From Candidatus Melainabacteria bacterium (lineage in GTDB: Bacteria > Cyanobacteriota > Vampirovibrionia > Obscuribacterales > Obscuribacteraceae), in NCBI GenBank assembly GCA_003175915.1, contig PSRH01000260.1:1-6102 (forward strand): a stretch of DNA of 6,102 nt, in the 5' to 3' direction. Of the stretch, positions 1-6,002 are shown piece after piece; positions within the stretch are counted from its first letter, which is position 1, and each line of letters opens with the position of its first letter. The notes below the pieces were generated by a model, which ran no database searches, was not told where the DNA came from, and saw nothing but the letters and a program-made list of their open reading frames with translations. A program made the translations under genes and the position numbers.

Positions 1-846
1 AGTCCCGAAGTTAAGTTCTGGGCGGGCAATTTCCTATATTCTCAACAAAAATACCCCGAGGCCGAGGCGCTTTACAAAGAGGCGATCGATAGTCAACAGT
101 ACGTGCCCGGTCTGGCCAGCGCCTTAGCATCAATCAGGTTTCAACAACGACGTTATGCAGAGGCGGTGACTCTAGCTAAAATGGATCTCGCCAAGGATCC
201 AAATTGGATGTTAGCGAATGAGGTGGCAGGACTGTCTCTGATGAAACTGCATCGCTATGGTGAAGCAGTAAAACCACTGGCCCTAACATTTGCACGCACA
301 CCCTTTAAAAGTGTCATTGACGTGGAATACGCGCAAGCCCTGTATTGGCAGGGCGATTACGTGAATGCTCTTAGACCGGCGTTGATCTACCTTGCCTTAA
401 CAGCCGACCTTTTCGCTAACAATGAGCCGGCTAAAGTAGTCTTAGGACGAATATTGCGCCACGTCAATGAAAGGGACCTAGCGACAAGGATTGATGAAGT
501 CAATAAAGTGTTCGGTTTAGAACGGTCTGCCGCTTTTCATTTCTCGCTCGGTGACGTCCTGGACAAATATGGTTTCAGGGGGCTGGCAATCGAACAGTAC
601 AAACAGGGACTGGCACTGCAACCACAGTTTGGTCGAGGATTGTACAGACTGGGAGTTGATCTGGAAATCTATAAGCATAATTATCCCGAAGCTTTGAAAT
701 ACCTGGAGGAAGCTGCCGCCCTTCTGCCAGAAGACGAAGCCATACAAAAGCACGTTCTGCGCTTGCAAGATCGCTGGGCAACCTATAAAACCGATTGGTC
801 GTGGCGATTGAAAGATTGGTTGCAAAAGAGCTGCCGTAACAGTTGA
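1..846 (+). CDS. Tetratricopeptide-repeat protein, 5'-truncated by the window edge
   Basis: The frame is open from base 1 to the TGA at 844-846 (281 codons visible), so the start lies upstream. The GTG at 103 is only an internal Val inside a repeat and should not be taken as the start. The product is mostly helix-pair repeats with TPR-like spacing (small residue, aromatic, then A-x-x-x-Y/L). Counting from the first visible codon, they lie near residues 1-33, 36-69, 70-103, 104-137, 176-209 and 212-245. Clear examples are KYPEAEALYKEAI, RYAEAVTLA and NYPEALKYLEEAAALLPED. A less regular stretch, about 138-175, separates the two groups. The C-terminus is Trp-rich and basic (DWSWRLKDWLQKS). TPR arrays are protein-protein scaffolds, so no enzymatic role can be assigned. 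Any signal peptide or N-terminal domain would be outside the window. The next gene starts 35 nt downstream on the same strand, which suggests co-transcription. I am confident of the TPR fold but not of the function. Confidence 0.88.
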   Translation, partial: SPEVKFWAGNFLYSQQKYPEAEALYKEAIDSQQYVPGLASALASIRFQQRRYAEAVTLAKMDLAKDPNWMLANEVAGLSLMKLHRYGEAVKPLALTFARTPFKSVIDVEYAQALYWQGDYVNALRPALIYLALTADLFANNEPAKVVLGRILRHVNERDLATRIDEVNKVFGLERSAAFHFSLGDVLDKYGFRGLAIEQYKQGLALQPQFGRGLYRLGVDLEIYKHNYPEALKYLEEAAALLPEDEAIQKHVLRLQDRWATYKTDWSWRLKDWLQKSCRNS

Positions 847-865
847 GGCAAACTGCTCAACAAGC

Positions 866-871
866 AGGAGG
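866..871 (+). promoter_or_regulatory. Shine-Dalgarno site that fixes the start of the exported Cys/His protein
   Basis: A perfect AGGAGG lies 10 nt before the ATG at 882. It supports that ATG over the in-frame TTG at 843, which would overlap the end of the TPR gene, add 13 residues and push the signal peptide inward. Confidence 0.8.
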
Positions 872-881
872 ATATTTCGTC

Positions 882-1409
882 ATGAAATTCACCGCTTCTA
901 CAACAATACTTCTAATTATTACTTTGACCCTGACAACACCGTGTACAGGGCAGGCTTTAGAGAAATGCTGTTCAACTAGTGCGGTGACCAAAGAATTGAA
1001 AAGGCACCCGACGCTGATTTTGGCTGATAATGGCACGAATAAACAGACTGTACCATCCGGCAAGGCGTTCCAAATACCGGCGGCCGAACGAGGCCTCAAA
1101 CCTCTGGCCAAGCCTTTTACTGTCACGGGAGAGGTAGTAGATACCTGGTGCTATGCCTCCCAAGTAATGGGCAGCGGCCGCGGCGAGGCCCACAAAGCAT
1201 GCGCTCTGGCTTGCGGTCACGGCGGCGTTACCCTTGGCATTGTCGATGATCAGGGAACGTTATTTGTTGCTGTAAAAACCAGGGCATTCACAGGCTGTAA
1301 AGAATTACTCCTGCCCTTCGTTGCTAAACGGGTTACTGCAACCGGTTGGTTGGCAACCAAAGGTGGATCGAACATAATGAAGATCCAGACGGTAGAACTA
1401 GCCAAGTAG
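882..1409 (+). CDS. Small exported protein with a conserved-looking C/H-x2-C-x3-C motif, function unknown
   Basis: 175 aa from the ATG with the strong AGGAGG site. Residues 1-25 look like a Sec signal peptide: Lys2, a hydrophobic core at about 9-19, and a plausible cleavage after GQA at 23-25. Cys21 is not in a good lipobox because Pro precedes it. The mature part opens with a vicinal Cys pair (C29, C30) and a low-complexity linker. It then has a compact domain from about residue 79: VTGEVVDTWCY (81-91), H104, C107, C111, H113, a beta-rich GTLFVAVK stretch, C139 and VTATGWL (151-157). I recall the GEVVD-x-x-CY plus H-x2-CA-x2-C pattern from uncharacterised bacterial exported proteins, but I cannot name a family. 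The cysteines and histidines could bind a metal or heme, or form disulfides. None of this is proven. The gene sits between the TPR gene (35 nt upstream) and the DUF47-PiT pair (13 nt downstream), so it is probably co-transcribed with phosphate uptake genes. Confidence 0.82.
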   Translation: MKFTASTTILLIITLTLTTPCTGQALEKCCSTSAVTKELKRHPTLILADNGTNKQTVPSGKAFQIPAAERGLKPLAKPFTVTGEVVDTWCYASQVMGSGRGEAHKACALACGHGGVTLGIVDDQGTLFVAVKTRAFTGCKELLLPFVAKRVTATGWLATKGGSNIMKIQTVELAK

Positions 1410-1422
1410 ATTTGATAAGAGC

Positions 1423-2058
1423 GTGGAAAGCGCTGACTCCCCCAACTGGTTTGCAAAATTCTTTGTTCCGAAGACGAATTTTTATCGGCTTTTGGATAAG
1501 CAGGCCAAAGTTACTCTTGAAGGCATCGACGCGCTGAAAAGCTGGATCGATGCAGGTGCCCCCGGACGGGGTCAAAAAGTTAGGGACTACGAACACGAAG
1601 CTGACGAGATTGTCATCGATCTACAAGAACGACTCGTCGATAGCTTCATCACCCCTTTTGATCGCGAGGACATCTACGATCTTTCCGCACGTCTAGATGA
1701 AGTAATAAACTCGGCAAAAGCAACCGTCCGCGAAATTGAAGCGCTGGAAATCAGTACGGAAGACGCGTACCTGAAGGAGATGGTGTCAGTCCTGGTGGAA
1801 GGTACGCGCTGTCTCGCTCAATCTTTCACCTCACTCGAACGAGATCTGCAATCGGCGGGCGAGGAAGCTGAGCTGGCGCGTAAGTCGGAGAATAGAGTCA
1901 GTAGACTTTACCGTCACGCAACTAGGCACCTCTACTCCCTGGATGATTTCAAAACTATCCAGAAGACCAAAGAGGTCTACAAGTGCCTTGCTCTCGTTGC
2001 AGAGAAGATAGACTATGTCGCTGTGAAACTCGTTCATGTCATCATAAAAATGCGCTAG
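1423..2058 (+). CDS. DUF47 family PhoU-like protein, probable partner of the PiT transporter
   Basis: 211 aa, the usual length for DUF47. The protein is soluble, highly charged and almost entirely helical. Family landmarks are an N-terminal PKTNFYRLLDKQA stretch (16-28), an acidic EHEADEI motif (57-63), and the hallmark TPFDREDIYDLSARLDEVIN (77-96). These acidic repeats resemble the metal-binding E/D-x3-D motifs of PhoU. DUF47 proteins are commonly encoded directly before PiT phosphate transporters and are thought to modulate them. Here the PiT gene follows after 40 nt. The start is a GTG. An in-frame TAG at 1399 limits any upstream extension, and the sequence before the GTG has only a weak purine run almost touching it. 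Translation may therefore depend on ribosomes finishing the exported protein gene 13 nt upstream. The family call is strong. The regulatory role comes from family knowledge and context. Confidence 0.93.
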   Translation: MESADSPNWFAKFFVPKTNFYRLLDKQAKVTLEGIDALKSWIDAGAPGRGQKVRDYEHEADEIVIDLQERLVDSFITPFDREDIYDLSARLDEVINSAKATVREIEALEISTEDAYLKEMVSVLVEGTRCLAQSFTSLERDLQSAGEEAELARKSENRVSRLYRHATRHLYSLDDFKTIQKTKEVYKCLALVAEKIDYVAVKLVHVIIKMR

Positions 2059-2080
2059 CTGTCGGCGGTTACCAACCACT

Positions 2081-2087
2081 GAGAGGA
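2081..2087 (+). promoter_or_regulatory. Shine-Dalgarno site for the TTG-initiated phosphate transporter
   Basis: GAGAGGA lies 11 nt before the TTG at 2099. No in-frame ATG occurs before the first conserved transporter motif, so this site supports TTG as the true start. Confidence 0.6.
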
Positions 2088-2098
2088 CTTAAGCCCCA

Positions 2099-3124
2099 TT
2101 GAACGAACAGGTTCTTATACCAACAGTCATAGGTCTGAGCCTGGTCTTCATATTCACCAATGGCTTTCAGGATGGCAGCTCGGTTACGGCCACAGCGATA
2201 GCCAGCCGCTCACTCACTCCTGCCCAAACCATAACCCTTGTCGCCTCGGCTGAATTTCTCGGTGCTCTATTGGGCGGCTCGGCTGTCGCCAACACAATTC
2301 AAGCAATTACAAATTGTCCGGCGGACTTGAATTTATTACCGGTTTTGTCCAGCGGTCTTCTTGCTGCAATTATCTGGAACTTTCTCACACGATTTGTCCG
2401 TTTTCCTTCAAGCTCTACCCATGCTCTTGTTGGTGGCATTGTCGGCGCTATCATTACCCAAACCGGCAATGACAAATTTATAGTCTGGGGAAGCCCAGAC
2501 AATCTCATTCATCCAAGCGGATTATGGAAGGTATTGGTCAGCCTATTTCTGTCACCGCTCATAGGTTTTCTAGCCGGCTATTTATGCCTGATCTTGATCT
2601 TCATTGCCCTTCTTCGCTCTTCAACAAAAGTGAACAGGCCATTGAAATCAATGCAATGGCTGACAGTTGGAGCCCTGGCTTTTGGGCACGGTGCCAATGA
2701 CACACAGAAGGCGATGGGTGTAATGCTCCTGTGTCTTAAGGCTGTCGGAATACAAACCGGTGATGAGATACCTTTGTGGGTGCGGCTATCAACCGGCATC
2801 GTCATGGCCCTGGGCATCATCTCCCTGGCCCACGGAATAGTAAAGCGCGTCGGCTCCGGCATTTTTAAGATACAGCCAGTGCACGCTCTGGCTTCTCAAA
2901 TAGCTTCTGCCTCGGTAATCCTGGTTGGCTCCGCCACTGGCGGCCCGGTTGCTGCCTCGCAAGTAATTGCCTCGACGGTTATAGGTGTCGGCTCCGCTCA
3001 GCGAAAGAAGGGTGTTCACTGGCTCGTAGCAAGAGATATGCTCGTTGCCTGGTTTTTGACTATCCCGGGATCCGCTCTTCTAGCCTCCTTGATTCATCTG
3101 GCGCTGGTTCGACACTTCCATTAG
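2099..3124 (+). CDS. pit: PiT family inorganic phosphate transporter
   Basis: 341 aa, strongly hydrophobic, with the inverted-repeat layout of PiT/SLC20 permeases. These move inorganic phosphate (or metal-phosphate) across the inner membrane using a proton or sodium gradient. Landmarks are NGFQDGSS (21-28) in the first helix, FPSSSTHALVGGIVGA (102-117), GANDTQKAMG (198-207, the family signature), and the second-half equivalent GGPVAASQVIASTVIGVG (281-298). ARDMLVAWFLTIPGSALLA near the C-terminus is also typical. Two deviations stand out. The first repeat has QDGSS where many members have N/HDAAN, and the second T-H site reads AASQ instead of STTH. I believe similar changes occur in other DUF47-linked PiT proteins, so this need not mean loss of function. 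The TTG start is supported by GAGAGGA upstream. The gene is last in the plus-strand cluster, 40 nt after the DUF47 gene. The coupling ion cannot be read from the sequence. Confidence 0.95.
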   Translation: MNEQVLIPTVIGLSLVFIFTNGFQDGSSVTATAIASRSLTPAQTITLVASAEFLGALLGGSAVANTIQAITNCPADLNLLPVLSSGLLAAIIWNFLTRFVRFPSSSTHALVGGIVGAIITQTGNDKFIVWGSPDNLIHPSGLWKVLVSLFLSPLIGFLAGYLCLILIFIALLRSSTKVNRPLKSMQWLTVGALAFGHGANDTQKAMGVMLLCLKAVGIQTGDEIPLWVRLSTGIVMALGIISLAHGIVKRVGSGIFKIQPVHALASQIASASVILVGSATGGPVAASQVIASTVIGVGSAQRKKGVHWLVARDMLVAWFLTIPGSALLASLIHLALVRHFH

Positions 3125-3144
3125 CTTGCTTCACATCAAGCAAG
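3125..3144. terminator. Hairpin at the convergent gene junction, possible bidirectional terminator
   Basis: CTTGCTT (3125-3131) pairs perfectly with AAGCAAG (3138-3144) across a 6-nt loop. It begins right after the PiT stop codon and overlaps the last codons of the convergent acetyltransferase gene. Neither strand shows a good T-run after the stem, so this is not a textbook intrinsic terminator. It could still act as a 3'-end stabiliser or a weak two-way terminator. Confidence 0.4.
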
Positions 3145-3615
3145 GATCAATTCGAAGGAGGACGATCCCTTGGGATCTGAGGGCGCTGACATTTTGATTC
3201 TTGAGGATTGAAGAAAGCTTTCCAGGTTCTTACGATTCGTAGCATCCGGCTTGATACCACCGCAGATTGTGTCGTTGACAACAAGCCTCTTGTAGTCGAG
3301 CCGTCTAGCTATAGAAACAATAACGGAAAACATGTCGCCAGCTATTCCTTTTCTGCGAAAATCTTTGGCTACATAGATCCGTCGCAGCGCACAAGAGTTC
3401 TCGTCGAACATGTTGGCTGCCGCAATACCAACAATCTTTTGTTCATGTTCTGCTATCAAGAAAGCTCCATCTTTGCCAAAGTAGTTGGCTTCCACATTTT
3501 TTAGATCGGCATCCGCAGATGCCGGATCGAGCTTCCACTGATACTCGCTAAGGATCCCCTCGATAAATTCGACGATCTTCTTTTCGTCTTGGCGGTTGGC
3601 AATCCTAATTTGCAT
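3136..3615 (-). CDS. GNAT family N-acetyltransferase, substrate unknown
   Basis: 159 aa, a single GNAT domain of normal size. The N-terminus (MQIRIANRQDEKKIVEFI) is the typical first strand and helix. A middle strand pair follows (AFLIAEHEQKIVGIAAA, 51-67). Motif A is clear at about 77-96: LRRIYVAKDFRRKGIAGDMF, with R-R-K-G-I-A (87-92) matching the R/Q-x-x-G-x-G/A pyrophosphate loop for acetyl-CoA. The usual late F/Y-x-x-x-GF segment appears as FLQSSRIK (134-141), so the customary Gly-Phe is Arg-Ile. No frameshift is evident there. GNAT enzymes acetylate amines on small molecules, peptides or proteins, and nothing here identifies the acceptor. The gene lies 26 nt after hppA on the same strand and is probably read from the same transcript. 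No Shine-Dalgarno site precedes the ATG, and a small hairpin fills that space. Its stop is 11 nt from the convergent PiT stop. Confidence 0.9.
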   Translation of the reverse strand: MQIRIANRQDEKKIVEFIEGILSEYQWKLDPASADADLKNVEANYFGKDGAFLIAEHEQKIVGIAAANMFDENSCALRRIYVAKDFRRKGIAGDMFSVIVSIARRLDYKRLVVNDTICGGIKPDATNRKNLESFLQSSRIKMSAPSDPKGSSSFELILA

Positions 3616-3632
3616 AAAGCGAAAACCGCTTT
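3616..3632 (-). other. Small hairpin filling the hppA-acetyltransferase gap
   Basis: On the minus strand AAAGCG, loop GTTTT, CGCTTT forms a perfect 6-bp stem that ends directly against the ATG of the acetyltransferase gene. It occupies the place where a ribosome site would be expected. It may attenuate or couple translation, or partly terminate the hppA transcript, but the stem is short and A/T-rich at its base. Confidence 0.35.
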
Positions 3633-3641
3633 TACAATCAG

Positions 3642-5732
3642 CTAGTGAACGAGGAAGGAAACAAGTAAGAGCGCCACTATGTTGAGAATTTTGATCATCG
3701 GGTTGATCGCAGGCCCGGCGGTGTCCTTGTAGGGATCGCCGACGGTATCGCCAGTCACGGCCGCTTTGTGCGCTTCTGATCCTTTCCCACCATAATGACC
3801 TTCCTCAATGTATTTTTTGGCGTTGTCCCAGGCACCACCACCAGAGGTCATGGAAATGGCCACAAAGATACCGGTCACTATGCTGCCTACCAGAACGCCG
3901 CCAAGAATCTTGGCGGCCGCATATTCACCAGGTAATGCCGCGTTCAGCCAAAACGCTCCCAGAGCGGCAATCACTATCGGTGTTAACACCGGCAAAAGCG
4001 CCGGAGCAACCATCTGCTTGATGGCGGACCTGGTGACAATATCAACGCAGGAGGCATAGTCAGGCTTGCCTGTTCCCGCCATGATTCCGGGAATTTCCTT
4101 GAATTGTCTGCGCACTTCTTCGACCACCAGACCACCAGCGTATCCGACCGCCTCCATGGCCAGTGCAGCAAACAGATAAGGAATCAAACCACCGATAAAC
4201 AAACCGGCAAGCACGTATGGACTGGAAAGATCGAAGTTGAGCACGGCGTTACTGGCAGGATTGCCTCCGCTGATCGCAGACTGCAGCTCTTTGGTGTATG
4301 AGCTGAAAAGCACGATTGCGGCCAGACCTGCTGAACCAATCGCGTATCCCTTAGTAACCGCTTTTGTGGTATTGCCGACGGCATCAAGAGGGTCGGTTAC
4401 GGCTCTCACTTCTTTGGGCAAATCCGACATTTCGGCAATGCCGCCGGCGTTGTCGGTGATCGGCCCGTAAGAATCGATCGCGACAATAATGCCGGCCATA
4501 CTGAGCATGGACATTGCTGCCAGGGCAACACCAAAAACATCAGCAAGTGCATAAGAAACCAGAATTCCGGCCACGATAACAATCACAGGCCAGCTCGTTG
4601 ATTTCATCGAAATTCCCAGTCCGGCGATTATATTCGTAGCATGACCTGTTTCTGAAGCTTTGGCGATCTGGCGCACCGGAGAAAAACTCGTAGAAGTGAA
4701 ATACTCAGTGATGAAAACGATGAGACCAGTGACGACCAATCCGACCATCGAAGCGAGCCAAAAATTGAGCGTACTGCATTGATGGCCATTGACAGATAAA
4801 TTGGACATCAATTCATTAGTGATGAAATAAAAGCCGATTGCGGCCAGTATTCCGGAGGCAATCAAGCCTTGATAGAGGGCACCCATTATATTCTTGCCCT
4901 TGCCCAAACGGACGAAAAATGTACCGATCACCGAAGCTACGATCGATACCGCTCCCAAAAGGAGAGGGTAGAGCAGAATTCCCGTGCGACCCTGGGCAAT
5001 TTGTTCTTTGAAAATCTCTTGGGCAAGCAACATGGTGGCAACAGCAGTTACCGCATATGTTTCAAAGAGATCTGCCGCCATACCGGCGCAGTCGCCAACG
5101 TTGTCGCCAACGTTGTCGGCAATGACAGCTGGATTGCGCGGATCATCTTCAGGAATACCCGCTTCCACTTTGCCGACCAGATCAGCGCCCACGTCGGCCG
5201 CCTTTGTATAAATGCCACCACCAAGTCGGGCGAACACTGATATTAGGCTGGCACCAAAACCCAGCCCAACCAGAGCATTGACGTTCTTTGTTGCAGCAAA
5301 AAACCCGGCCACACCTAGAAGAGCCAGGCCGACTACCAGAAGTCCGGTGACCGACCCTCCCTTGAATGCAACATCCAGTGCTTTAGCCAAGCCATCTCGA
5401 GCGGCTTCGGCAGTTCTTACATTGCTGCGCACCGAAACATACATACCAATAAAACCGGCAGTGCCACTTAAGATCGCACCTACGGCAAATCCAAAGGCTG
5501 TTTCTCGATTGAGAGCCAGCCAAATAATGATAAATAGCGCCACTCCGACGAAAGCTACAGTGATGTATTGCCTGTTCATGTAGGCGGCTGCGCCCTCCTG
5601 AATGGCGGCCGCAATAGACTGCATTTTTTCGTTGCCAGGGCTCAGCCTCAATACACTTGAGCCTGCATACAGTCCATACAACAGAGCGATCCCTGCCGCA
5701 GCAAAAATCCAAAGAAGTGCCGAATCTGCCAT
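3642..5732 (-). CDS. hppA: Membrane-bound proton-pumping pyrophosphatase, K+-independent type
   Basis: 696 aa from the ATG at 5732, normal for bacterial M-PPases (about 660-770). It hydrolyses cytoplasmic pyrophosphate to two phosphates and pumps protons across the membrane. The catalytic landmarks, numbered from this ATG, are DVGADLVGKVE (180-190), IPEDDPRNPAV, DNVGDNVGD (206-214), DNAGGIAEMS (427-436) and DTVGDPYKDTAGPAINPMIK (662-681). About 16 hydrophobic segments are visible, for example near 4-24, 57-74, 80-101, 126-146, 251-274, 324-345, 506-530, 576-596 and 680-695. In GNTTKAVTK (453-461), Lys457 and Thr460 match the K+-independent class, whereas K+-dependent enzymes have Ala and Gly there. 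This points to proton rather than sodium pumping. The start was chosen because GAGGAA lies 8 nt upstream. An in-frame TTG 87 nt further upstream would add a polar 29-residue extension unlike the family. A short leader ORF ends 1 nt before the ATG, and the acetyltransferase gene follows after 26 nt. Confidence 0.97.
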   Translation of the reverse strand: MADSALLWIFAAAGIALLYGLYAGSSVLRLSPGNEKMQSIAAAIQEGAAAYMNRQYITVAFVGVALFIIIWLALNRETAFGFAVGAILSGTAGFIGMYVSVRSNVRTAEAARDGLAKALDVAFKGGSVTGLLVVGLALLGVAGFFAATKNVNALVGLGFGASLISVFARLGGGIYTKAADVGADLVGKVEAGIPEDDPRNPAVIADNVGDNVGDCAGMAADLFETYAVTAVATMLLAQEIFKEQIAQGRTGILLYPLLLGAVSIVASVIGTFFVRLGKGKNIMGALYQGLIASGILAAIGFYFITNELMSNLSVNGHQCSTLNFWLASMVGLVVTGLIVFITEYFTSTSFSPVRQIAKASETGHATNIIAGLGISMKSTSWPVIVIVAGILVSYALADVFGVALAAMSMLSMAGIIVAIDSYGPITDNAGGIAEMSDLPKEVRAVTDPLDAVGNTTKAVTKGYAIGSAGLAAIVLFSSYTKELQSAISGGNPASNAVLNFDLSSPYVLAGLFIGGLIPYLFAALAMEAVGYAGGLVVEEVRRQFKEIPGIMAGTGKPDYASCVDIVTRSAIKQMVAPALLPVLTPIVIAALGAFWLNAALPGEYAAAKILGGVLVGSIVTGIFVAISMTSGGGAWDNAKKYIEEGHYGGKGSEAHKAAVTGDTVGDPYKDTAGPAINPMIKILNIVALLLVSFLVH

Positions 5733-5733
5733 C

Positions 5734-5787
5734 TCAACGTTTCCTCGCATCTGGGAGCAAAAGCGAGATACAACCGTCCGATAACAT
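5734..5787 (-). CDS. Candidate 17-codon leader ORF coupled to hppA
   Basis: An ATG 5 nt after a perfect AGGAGG opens a short frame, MLSDGCISLLLPDARKR, whose TGA is separated from the hppA ATG by one G (TGA-G-ATG). It is in a different frame from hppA. The hppA Shine-Dalgarno (GAGGAA) lies inside the last codons of this ORF. This geometry is typical of translational coupling: ribosomes finishing the leader can re-initiate on hppA. Three Leu codons in a row (CTT TTG CTC) are the only notable codon run, too little for a classic attenuator. It was found by eye, has no known homologue that I can name, and could be a chance ORF. Confidence 0.4.
   Translation of the reverse strand: MLSDGCISLLLPDARKR
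5741..5746 (-). promoter_or_regulatory. Shine-Dalgarno site of hppA
   Basis: GAGGAA on the minus strand, 8 nt before the ATG at 5732. The next upstream in-frame ATG (5750) has no comparable site, so this decides the start. Confidence 0.7.
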
Positions 5788-5792
5788 GACAA

Positions 5793-5798
5793 CCTCCT
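5793..5798 (-). promoter_or_regulatory. Perfect Shine-Dalgarno site upstream of the hppA leader ORF
   Basis: AGGAGG on the minus strand, 5 nt before the leader ATG at 5787. It is stronger than hppA's own site and 60 nt from the hppA ATG, too far to serve hppA directly. It therefore implies that something short is translated in between. Confidence 0.5.
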
Positions 5799-5853
5799 GT
5801 CCTGTCCGCCCTTCGACAAATCTTGACTTGAGCGGTGCCGCTGGATTAATGCT

Positions 5854-5902
5854 GGCGAGCTTGAACAACCTGAACTGTGAGAAATTCAGTGCTCTGCTCG
5901 CC
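5854..5902 (-). other. Nested hairpin in the hppA 5' leader
   Basis: GGCGAGC (5854-5860) is perfectly complementary to GCTCGCC (5896-5902). Inside it, CTGAA (5870-5874) pairs with TTCAG (5885-5889) around a 10-nt loop, giving a two-tier stem of about 49 nt. It is listed on the minus strand because the leader of hppA would carry it. The dyad reads on both strands and no T-run follows, so it is not an obvious intrinsic terminator. Confidence 0.45.
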
Positions 5903-5908
5903 CGAGTC

Positions 5909-5937
5909 CGACTAGATTAACAGGAATGGATCGTCAA
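5909..5937 (-). promoter_or_regulatory. Possible sigma-70-type promoter for hppA
   Basis: On the minus strand TTGACG (5937-5932) matches the -35 consensus at five of six bases. At 17-nt spacing the -10 is only TAGTCG, which is poor. A TG-T-TAATCT extended -10 (5922-5914) overlaps but would not use that -35. Either choice puts the transcript start near 5900-5907, at the base of the nested hairpin. The call is weak and rests mainly on the -35 and position. Confidence 0.3.
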
Positions 5938-5955
5938 ATTCTAATAGCTGAATTT
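5936..5955. repeat. Short inverted repeat, possible operator
   Basis: AAATTC (5936-5941) and GAATTT (5950-5955) form a perfect 6-bp dyad with an 8-bp spacer. It touches the candidate -35 of hppA. A protein-binding site is possible, but an A/T-rich dyad this short can arise by chance. Confidence 0.25.
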
Positions 5956-6002
5956 TATTTGAGCCTCACATGTGGTGGCAAAAGATTTCAAGAGAATACA
6001 TC

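Noticed and set aside
103..846. GTG at 103 as the start of the TPR gene
   Set aside because: The frame continues open to base 1 and the upstream codons encode a further TPR-like repeat, so the gene is simply cut by the window edge.
2067..2077. GGTT-ACC-AACC mini-hairpin between DUF47 and PiT
   Set aside because: The stem is only 4 bp with a 3-nt loop, which is not distinguishable from chance.
3208..3504. 98-codon plus-strand ORF opposite the acetyltransferase gene
   Set aside because: Its minus-strand counterpart has clear GNAT motifs. This frame shows no recognisable domain or ribosome site.
5056..5120. Direct repeat of CGCCAACGTTGT within hppA
   Set aside because: It encodes the conserved DNVGDNVGD catalytic motif of the pyrophosphatase, so it is a protein-level repeat, not a DNA element.
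5733..5819. 29-residue N-terminal extension of HppA from the TTG at 5819
   Set aside because: The extension is polar and unlike M-PPase N-termini, and the ATG at 5732 has a good GAGGAA site at 8 nt.
5849..5920. 23-codon plus-strand ORF (MLASLNNLN...) in the intergenic region
   Set aside because: No ribosome site, and it lies over the hppA leader hairpin. A TTGACT-N16-ATTAAT promoter-like pair just upstream (5823-5850) is also unsupported by any gene.
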